NCBI GenBank assembly: GCA_016874655.1
Contig: VGTO01000005.1
Location: 1-39,165, forward strand
Reading direction: 5' to 3'
DNA from: Bacillota bacterium
GTDB taxonomy: Bacteria; Bacillota; Dethiobacteria; DTU022
DNA: 39,165 bases
In this document: positions 33,169 through 39,165 of the stretch, one piece after another
How positions within the stretch are numbered: the stretch's first letter is position 1
How the letters are laid out: each line of letters opens with the position of its first letter
Translations under genes and position numbers: made by a program
Notes under the pieces: model-generated
The model's database searches: none
Told to the model about the DNA's origin: nothing
What the model saw: only the letters and a program-made list of their open reading frames with translations

Positions 33169-33304
33169 ACTTCTGCTTAGCGGATCGCTTAACAGGCCAC
33201 GCCGTTTTTTTTATTCGGCTGATCTGCCGTTTCAGGTGTTTCATGAATAGACTAATAATATGCAGGATTGACCACAGCATCAGTATAGAGAAAGGATCTA
33301 CTTA

Positions 33305-34771
33305 ATGAAAAAATGGTCTGTCCAAATGGTGCCTGCAGGTAAAAGGCCAAAGATTAGAGGATCCATATTTACAAATAGCATCAGCAAATTGTTAAAAAGC
33401 AGATTCAGCTCCGGAAAGGTCAGCAGGCTTTCTTTTCTGGTATTGGTGGTCTGTACAGTAGTTTTGTCGCTTGGCATGCACGACTATCTTAGTAACTACG
33501 TGTATGTTGTTAAATTAAATGAACGGGAAGTCGGCATTGTTAAAAGCGCAAAAGAGGTCGAAGGGTTTATTGCCCATTTAACTGACCGCTGTGGTAATCT
33601 ATACGGTATGACGATGAAACCCGCTGCGGAAGTATTGCTGATCAAAGAATTCAGGCCCGGCGCGAAGCCTACCATCAATGAGGTTCAGTCGGAAATCAGA
33701 CAGCAGCTTACTTTTACAACGGATGCTTATGTGATTACTGTAGATGGCGAACCATTTGTTGCGGTCCGCGACGAAGATGCCCTTGACCTGGTCGTTGGCG
33801 AATTGAAAAGTATCTATACTACAAATGGTTACGGAACAAAAACCATTACTGCTAAGATCGATCAAGAACTGGCCATTGAGCCAGGTACAGCTGATCCCGA
33901 ATCAATTTTAGAACCCGAAGATGTGGTAGTCCTGCTTACGGGTATTACATCGCAAGAGGATCGGCAGTTGGCTCTTTTACCGCCCTCAGTAGATCTGCTG
34001 GTGCAAGGTAATGGTTCTGCCCCGGGGTATTATGATCTTCCTTTCTCAATCATTTACTTATCCGAAGATCCGGAAGAAACAGCCGATCTGCCGGTAATCA
34101 AAAAGCAGAATGTCAGTGTCACTACGGTTGAAGAAGCGGTGGTTAGAGAAGAGATCCCCTTCGAGGTCGAGTATGTTTATAACGATCAACTGTGGGTGGT
34201 GCAAAGGGAAATTACCGTTGAGGGAGAAGAAGGCCTCAAAGAGGTGGTTTACCATCTAACTCGTGAGAATGGCGTTGAAGTGGATCGAATCAAGGTCAGG
34301 GAAGAGATTATCTCCGAGCCGGTAACCCAGGTTGAAACTGTTGGAACAGCAAAAGTTCCTGCTGTGGGAACAGGCCGTTTCATTTGGCCGGTGGAAGGCG
34401 GTGGGGAGATAACCCCTGGCCGGGGCTTCAGCTCCTGGCATACAGGCATTGATATTCATGCCAACACAGGTACCAACATTTTGGCTACAGACAGCGGAGT
34501 TGTCTGGTTTTCCGGCTACGGTGGTCCTCAGGGCAATTATCTTATTTTGTACCACGGGTCTTTCTGGACATTATACCTGCACAACAGTCAAAACCTGGTA
34601 AAAGAAGGCGATGCTGTCCAGCAGGGAGACATAATTGCCAAGGCTGGTTCAACAGGACGTTCAACGGGTCCTCACCTCCATTTTGAAGTGCGGCTTGACG
34701 ATGGTACCGGTGAATGGCTAACTTATTACCAGCATACTCCGATTGATCCACTGCAATTTTTCACTCCGTAA
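33305..34771 (+). CDS. G5-domain M23 peptidoglycan endopeptidase
   Basis: This 488-aa protein has a basic cytoplasmic N-terminus, a membrane anchor (about residues 42-58), an extracellular region, a G5 domain (about 270-350, starting KQNVSVTTVEEAVVREEIPF) and a C-terminal M23 peptidase domain with WHTGIDI, YLHNSQN and HLHFEVR zinc/catalytic motifs, all intact. It should cleave peptidoglycan cross-links at the cell surface; G5 domains probably bind wall sugars. It has its own promoter and terminator and lies just before the walRK genes, which control wall hydrolases in related bacteria, so WalR control is a fair guess, but no clear WalR site was seen. Confidence 0.9.
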   Translation: MKKWSVQMVPAGKRPKIRGSIFTNSISKLLKSRFSSGKVSRLSFLVLVVCTVVLSLGMHDYLSNYVYVVKLNEREVGIVKSAKEVEGFIAHLTDRCGNLYGMTMKPAAEVLLIKEFRPGAKPTINEVQSEIRQQLTFTTDAYVITVDGEPFVAVRDEDALDLVVGELKSIYTTNGYGTKTITAKIDQELAIEPGTADPESILEPEDVVVLLTGITSQEDRQLALLPPSVDLLVQGNGSAPGYYDLPFSIIYLSEDPEETADLPVIKKQNVSVTTVEEAVVREEIPFEVEYVYNDQLWVVQREITVEGEEGLKEVVYHLTRENGVEVDRIKVREEIISEPVTQVETVGTAKVPAVGTGRFIWPVEGGGEITPGRGFSSWHTGIDIHANTGTNILATDSGVVWFSGYGGPQGNYLILYHGSFWTLYLHNSQNLVKEGDAVQQGDIIAKAGSTGRSTGPHLHFEVRLDDGTGEWLTYYQHTPIDPLQFFTP

Positions 34772-34790
34772 CATTATTTTATGGCAGGTT

Positions 34791-34823
34791 AGCCCTTCTC
34801 TTATGCTAAGGGAAGGGCTTTTT
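34791..34823 (+). terminator. terminator before walR
   Basis: AGCCCTTC (34791-34798) pairs with GAAGGGCT (34812-34819) and runs into TTTTT. It ends the peptidase transcript. Confidence 0.9.
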
Positions 34824-34937
34824 ATGCAATTCTCTGTTCTAACAGGGTTTTCTGGACAGATCGCGAAACAGTATTCAGGTTAAACTTTTAAGAATCAATC
34901 TTCATCTAAAACATCTGTTTTAGGGGTGAATGATCGT

Positions 34938-35630
34938 TTGAAGAAAATACTGATTGTTGATGATGAAAAGCCGATTGTGGAAATCCTTCAGTATAATCTC
35001 GAAAAAGAAGGGTACCTGGTTCATACAGCATATGATGGTGAAGAAGCTCTGCGCATGGTCGGGGAGAATGATCCAGACTTGATCGTTTTAGATATTATGC
35101 TGCCAAAGAAGGATGGCTTCACGGTCTGCCGTGAAATCCGGGCGACCCGCGATATACCGATCATTATGCTGACTGCAAAAGAACTGGAGACCGATAAGGT
35201 ACTGGGTCTGGAGTTGGGTGCGGACGACTATGTTACAAAGCCTTTCAGCGCCAGGGAAATCACCGCCAGGATCAGAGCGATCCTGCGGCGCAGCGATGCC
35301 GGCAGCAAAAGACTCCAGACAGAACAGGGCAAGTTAAGCATCGGTCCGGTGACCGTCGATCGCGATCTGATGCAGGTTAGTTTCCAGGAACAGCCTGTAG
35401 AGCTTACTTTTAGGGAATATAACTTATTGCTATTCCTGATGAACAGACCTGGTTTTATTTTTAGCCGGGAACAGCTACTAAATCAGGTTTGGGGTTATGA
35501 GTATGTGGGCGAAGAGCGAACCGTTGATGTGACCGTTCGCCGCTTGCGTGAAAAACTGGAAAATAACCCGGCAAAACCAGAAATCATTCACACAAAAAGA
35601 GGTGTCGGCTATTATTTTAAGTGGAGGTAA
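34938..35630 (+). CDS. walR: two-component response regulator WalR (YycF)
   Basis: WalR is the OmpR-family regulator of cell-wall metabolism genes. The receiver domain has DD at 8-9, the phospho-acceptor Asp52 in LIVLDIMLPKKDG and Lys in VTKPF; the C-terminal winged helix has EERTVDVTVRRLREKLE. The stretch ELETDKVLGLELGADDY is typical of WalR. The frame is open from GTG at 34926, which falls inside the AGGGGTGA ribosome site; the TTG at 34938, seven bases after it, gives MKKILIVDDEKP and is preferred. It is followed by walK. Confidence 0.95.
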   Translation: MKKILIVDDEKPIVEILQYNLEKEGYLVHTAYDGEEALRMVGENDPDLIVLDIMLPKKDGFTVCREIRATRDIPIIMLTAKELETDKVLGLELGADDYVTKPFSAREITARIRAILRRSDAGSKRLQTEQGKLSIGPVTVDRDLMQVSFQEQPVELTFREYNLLLFLMNRPGFIFSREQLLNQVWGYEYVGEERTVDVTVRRLREKLENNPAKPEIIHTKRGVGYYFKWR

Positions 35631-37425
35631 ACTCTTTAATAGCCTCCAGTGGAAAATTATTTTTGTTTTTCTAATGCTCATTCTCTTTTCGCTGCAGCTG
35701 ATCAGCGTCTATCTTGTCCAGTCACTGGAGCAGTACTATTTAAATAATTATAAAGAAGGCTTAGAAAATCAGGCACGACTGCTCTCCGTTTTTATGCAGC
35801 CGACTCTCGGAGAAGGCCAGGGCTGGGCGGAAGATACCGTGCGCCTGGCCCGTGAATTTAGGGATCTTTATACGATGGAGATCATCATTCTTGACAGTTA
35901 TGCCCAGATTGTTGGCACTTCCGGCAGTCAGGCCTTGATCGGTCGTCGTCTGATCAGAGATGAAATTACCCGTGCTCTGGCCGGCCACATGAGCGATGTG
36001 ATTCGCTTTGACCCGGTAGGCCAGGAAAGGCGCTACTATCTGGCTTATCCCGTAACCAGCGAACAGAGCACCATTGGCGTGATCTACCTGAGCGGTTCGC
36101 TGCAGGCGGTTGATCATACTCTAAACGAAGTAAAAACCATTTTACTGACTGGAGTCTTGCTGGCCTTACTGATTTGCTTTTTCTTAGGGGTGATCCTCAC
36201 CAGGACAATTACTTCACCGATTAAGGAAGTCACGGATCAGGCTAATTATATGGCCGGTGGTGATTTTTCTGTCAAGATCAAGGTCCAGACTGCAGATGAG
36301 ATTGGCCAGTTGGGTCATACTTTCAACTACCTGGCAGAGCAGCTCAGTCAGACCATTGATGAGATGTCCTCGGAAAAAAGTAAGGTAGAGGCGATTATTA
36401 ATAATATGACTGACGGGATTATTGCTCTTGATGGAAAAGGTTATGTGATTCAGATCAATCCATCGGCACGTAACTTAATCCGGATCATGGATTTAAAGGT
36501 CCCAACGATGGGCCGCTCCGGATTTCATCTTTTGCGCAACTTAATCGGACAAGGTGCCGTGCGCCATTATTTACACGACCAGGAGCCATACATGGCTGAG
36601 ATAGCAGGCCCCGCTGACAGTTATACTGTAGAGATTAAGATTGCCCCTTTTAAAATAGAAAAAGGCAAGCTAAACGGGACCTTGATCGTGATCCACGATG
36701 TCACGCGGGAAAGAGATTTAGCCCGGATGCAGGAAGAATTTGTCGCTGACGTATCCCACGAACTGCGAACCCCGCTTTCTACAATAAAGAGCTATGTTGA
36801 AACCCTGCTGGACGGCGCTGCTGAAGATCCGCAGGTACGCAATCGATTCTTAAAAGTTTTATCGGCAGAGACGGACCGTATGGTAGCAATGGTAAAAGAT
36901 TTGCTCACCTTATCACAAATGGATGCAGGGCGCATTTACTGGCAGAAAACATTGATTAACCTCAAAGATTTGGCACAGGAAGCGGTAGATAATCTTAAAC
37001 TTAAACAGGGGGTAATACACCCAAAAATCAGCATAGCCACAGACTTTGCTGATTGTCCGGTGTTAGTTGATCGCGATAAGGTGATGCATGTTTTTTCAAA
37101 CCTTTTGATCAACGCTATTAAATATACCGGAACGGGTGGTAGCATTGACATTAGCGCCACAGCTGACACAGAAAGTGTCAAAGTTTGCATTGCCGACACC
37201 GGTTCAGGAATTCCAGAAAAGGAGTTGCCGCGCATTTTTGAACGCTTCTACCGGGTTGAGAAGACGCGCAGCAGAGATTTTGGCGGGACAGGGCTGGGTC
37301 TTTCGATTGTTCGCAAGGTAGTTGAAGGACATGGTGGCAGAATCTGGATAGAAAGTGATCCAGGCAGGGGAACAAGAGTCTATTTTACCCTGCCCGGACC
37401 GGTTGAAGGAGCTGTTACCATTTGA
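35602..37425 (+). CDS. walK: sensor histidine kinase WalK (YycG)
   Basis: WalK senses cell-wall state and phosphorylates WalR. It has TM1 (starting near WKIIFVFLMLILFSL), an extracellular PDC/Cache-like domain, TM2 (ILLTGVLLALLICFFLG), HAMP, PAS (around AIINNMTDGIIALDGKG), HisKA with DVSHELRTPLSTIKS and HATPase with NLLINAIKY, DTGSGIP and GGTGLGLSI. The start is uncertain: the expected position has no ATG, GTG or TTG. I give the nearest upstream GTG (35602); a GTG at 35548 would add 18 residues. A hairpin with the only GGAGG lies at 35622-35648, downstream of the GTG. Confidence 0.93.
   Translation: MSAIILSGGKLFNSLQWKIIFVFLMLILFSLQLISVYLVQSLEQYYLNNYKEGLENQARLLSVFMQPTLGEGQGWAEDTVRLAREFRDLYTMEIIILDSYAQIVGTSGSQALIGRRLIRDEITRALAGHMSDVIRFDPVGQERRYYLAYPVTSEQSTIGVIYLSGSLQAVDHTLNEVKTILLTGVLLALLICFFLGVILTRTITSPIKEVTDQANYMAGGDFSVKIKVQTADEIGQLGHTFNYLAEQLSQTIDEMSSEKSKVEAIINNMTDGIIALDGKGYVIQINPSARNLIRIMDLKVPTMGRSGFHLLRNLIGQGAVRHYLHDQEPYMAEIAGPADSYTVEIKIAPFKIEKGKLNGTLIVIHDVTRERDLARMQEEFVADVSHELRTPLSTIKSYVETLLDGAAEDPQVRNRFLKVLSAETDRMVAMVKDLLTLSQMDAGRIYWQKTLINLKDLAQEAVDNLKLKQGVIHPKISIATDFADCPVLVDRDKVMHVFSNLLINAIKYTGTGGSIDISATADTESVKVCIADTGSGIPEKELPRIFERFYRVEKTRSRDFGGTGLGLSIVRKVVEGHGGRIWIESDPGRGTRVYFTLPGPVEGAVTI
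35622..35648 (+). promoter_or_regulatory. hairpin covering the GGAGG at the walR-walK junction
   Basis: TGGAGG (35622-35627) is exactly complementary to CCTCCA (35643-35648), separated by 15 bases. The stem covers the walR stop region and the best Shine-Dalgarno match near the start of walK. Confidence 0.4.
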
Positions 37426-38777
37426 TGAAAGAGCGCTTAAAGAGCATTATTCTACTGGTCTTGGTCTGTTTAAGCCTATTTCAGACCTATCAACTATGGT
37501 ACGGGCAGCAACCTGCCGAGTTGGCAACCGCCGAGGATATTTATGAAAGGGTGATTATCGAGCAGCCCCGCCCGCCGGAACAGATTATTTTTCCTGAAAC
37601 CATTGTTATACCGGTCGAAAATGGTTACTATGCTTACCGGGAAGGTGAACAGATCTATACCAGGCTCTGGGAAACACTGCTAGAACAGTTGCATAGCTCT
37701 TTCGTAAGCAATCAGGCGGGAACTGTTTCCGACTTCCCGGAAGGGGCACCACGGCTTCTCAGTTGTTACCTGAGACCCTTGCTGCCAGTTGGCAGTGAAT
37801 CGTCACTGCTACCTTTACTTCCCGAAAGTGAACTGGCCAGGCTTGATCTGATCGGAGGTAGTGAAACTTATTGGGTCAGGCTCTTTACAGCTGAAGAAGA
37901 AGTTTTGGCTGAGGCGAAACTCACATCCACGCAGGTTGCAGTACTACAAAATTTAATAAGCGTTGCGAAAGCAGAGGAGCGAGTTTTGCACAATCTGCTT
38001 ACCGGAGATGCTGCTGCTTCGGCCGCAGGCTTAAATGTCACTGTCAACGAGGTCATCTTTTTACCGCAGGCACAGATCGATCTGGCCAGGCTCCCGGTCA
38101 AACCAGAAACGATCAACCGGGAGCAGCTACTGAAAACCTTTTTTGTTGACTATAGCCTGGCCCGCTCGATTGAGGAGAAAGACGGAGCTGTAATCTATAC
38201 AGATGGTGAAAGAGGCTTGCGCCTCACCACAGGGGGGTTTGAATTCTCATACCCGCGCCTTGAGGAAGGCGAAGCAAACCAGACTGTAGCGGAGGCTCTG
38301 AACAGCAGCGGTGCGCTGATCAGTTTTCATGGGGGATGGCCATCAGGCCTAAGGCTGGAAATAATTGAGCAAGCTCGCCTGGGACGTTCAGTCACTTATA
38401 GCACCCAGTGGAGAATGTATTACCTGGGCTATCCACTTTATGCCGCCAAACCGACCAGGATTGTTTTTAACGATCGGGGTCTGATACATTTCAACCGGTT
38501 AATCTATAATCTTCAGAACCTAAATCAGGATCTGGCTGAAAACCGCATGACGGCCGGATGGCAGGAGGCCCTGCGGGCCGCCCTGGAAGTCATATTCGCA
38601 GAAGCCTCAGAGCAACCTGAAGATTTAAAATTGGAAGCGTTTAACCTCGGTTACGCTATTGTTACCGGGGGGAATGAATTGTGGGCAGAACCGGTATGGC
38701 ACCTGCAAATAGACGGCCAGCGCATTCTGCTGCGGGCTGATAATCTGGTGCAGATCCAAGTGGAGGATTTAAGGTGA
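37425..38777 (+). CDS. yycH: WalK-regulatory protein YycH-like
   Basis: YycH is a membrane-anchored extracytoplasmic protein that, with YycI, modulates WalK in Bacillus and Staphylococcus. The 450-aa protein has one N-terminal membrane segment (about residues 6-25, SIILLVLVCLSLFQTYQLW) and a long extracytoplasmic part with no other recognisable domain. The assignment rests on layout and position straight after walK; sequence conservation in this family is low. The ATG at 37425 overlaps the walK stop by one base (TGATG). Confidence 0.8.
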   Translation: MKERLKSIILLVLVCLSLFQTYQLWYGQQPAELATAEDIYERVIIEQPRPPEQIIFPETIVIPVENGYYAYREGEQIYTRLWETLLEQLHSSFVSNQAGTVSDFPEGAPRLLSCYLRPLLPVGSESSLLPLLPESELARLDLIGGSETYWVRLFTAEEEVLAEAKLTSTQVAVLQNLISVAKAEERVLHNLLTGDAAASAAGLNVTVNEVIFLPQAQIDLARLPVKPETINREQLLKTFFVDYSLARSIEEKDGAVIYTDGERGLRLTTGGFEFSYPRLEEGEANQTVAEALNSSGALISFHGGWPSGLRLEIIEQARLGRSVTYSTQWRMYYLGYPLYAAKPTRIVFNDRGLIHFNRLIYNLQNLNQDLAENRMTAGWQEALRAALEVIFAEASEQPEDLKLEAFNLGYAIVTGGNELWAEPVWHLQIDGQRILLRADNLVQIQVEDLR

Positions 38778-39165
38778 ATTTAGGCCGGGCTAAACTAATT
38801 TTAATCATTGCTTTTGCAGCTCTTAACATTTTTCTGGGCTACTATCTCTTCTGGCCTGATTTTGGCCGTCTGACCAGTGTGGCTGTATCGGCGGAAGAAC
38901 TGCGTCTGACAGAACAGATGTTGGCAGAGAACAACTATAAACTTGAATCCCCAATCAACCGGGCTATTCAAACTGTTGACTTTTTAACGGTATCGCAATC
39001 GCTGTCTGTACAGCGAGCAGTTTTACTGCGTTTTCTGAGGGAGGGTGCCAGTATCAGCCAGGAGGAAGAGGCCAATTACTATTATATTGAAGGCGAGACA
39101 GCGGTTATTCATGCCAGCGGTCTGATCAGTATCCTCTACAACCCGTCTGTTCCACTGGGCGAAAA
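38774..39165 (+). CDS. yycI: YycI-like protein (partial, C-terminus off the right edge)
   Basis: The frame begins at GTG 38774, overlapping the yycH stop (GTGA), with GGAGG seven bases upstream, and stays open for 130 codons to the end of the window. The start MNLGRAKLILIIAFAALNIF is a membrane anchor like that of YycI, the second WalK-regulating protein, followed by an extracytoplasmic domain (EELRLTEQMLAENNYKLES). Family and position agree; the C-terminal part is not visible. Confidence 0.8.
   Translation, partial: MNLGRAKLILIIAFAALNIFLGYYLFWPDFGRLTSVAVSAEELRLTEQMLAENNYKLESPINRAIQTVDFLTVSQSLSVQRAVLLRFLREGASISQEEEANYYYIEGETAVIHASGLISILYNPSVPLGE

Noticed and set aside
33180-33240. Possible terminator or RNA between the FAD oxidoreductase and the second M23 gene (GGCCACGCC followed by eight T)
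   Set aside because: The stem is only three or four pairs; the region is downstream of a good promoter and is more likely just an untranslated leader.

Overview
This window spans a chromosomal replication origin of a Gram-positive, low-to-moderate G+C bacterium. It most likely belongs to Bacillota, Clostridia in the broad sense (Syntrophomonas- or Peptococcus-like anaerobes). The reasons are gene content and order (rpmH-rnpA-yidD-yidC-jag-mnmE-rsmG-noc-parA-parB on one side of dnaA; dnaN-recF-remB-gyrB-gyrA on the other), a Noc/Spo0J pair, a T-box leader, the WalRK-YycH-YycI cluster and strong AGGAGG-type ribosome binding sites. The assignment to a group is inference from families; no search was run.

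Layout. Bases 1-17.5 kb are transcribed on the minus strand and 17.7-39.2 kb on the plus strand, so genes diverge from the dnaA region in the direction of replication. From left to right: a branched-chain amino-acid operon read leftward (ilvE-ilvD-ilvB-ilvN-leuC, leuC cut by the window edge) behind a consensus promoter and a T-box leader; a biotin-less carboxyltransferase gene (pycB/oadA type); gyrA; a small membrane protein; gyrB; remB; a DUF721/DciA gene; recF; dnaN; dnaA. AT-rich intergenic stretches with DnaA-box matches flank dnaA on both sides (15827-16092 and 17491-17755).

Right arm: rpmH, rnpA, yidD, yidC and jag, ending in a strong terminator; then mnmE, rsmG (no mnmG between them), noc, parA, parB and two parS sites; then an M23 peptidase plus bactofilin pair, adk, a DUF951 gene and ychF; then rpsF-ssb-rpsR, a terminator, rplI, dnaB and an FAD oxidoreductase; then a G5/M23 cell-wall peptidase and walR-walK-yycH-yycI (cut by the right edge).

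Most of the window is core housekeeping: replication initiation and the sliding clamp, topology, segregation, ribosome and tRNA maturation, membrane-protein insertion, and cell-wall control. No transposon, prophage, CRISPR array, rRNA or tRNA was seen. I found no clearly new multi-gene system. The points most worth a second look are local departures from the usual plan: an S6 ribosomal protein with a genome-encoded acidic tail of about 85 residues, a walK gene with no start codon where one is expected and a hairpin over the only good Shine-Dalgarno sequence, a DciA-type gene beside recF, the missing mnmG and yaaA, adk outside its usual ribosomal operon, a valine at the quinolone-determining position of GyrA, and a conserved-looking four-cysteine motif in the dnaB-linked flavoprotein.
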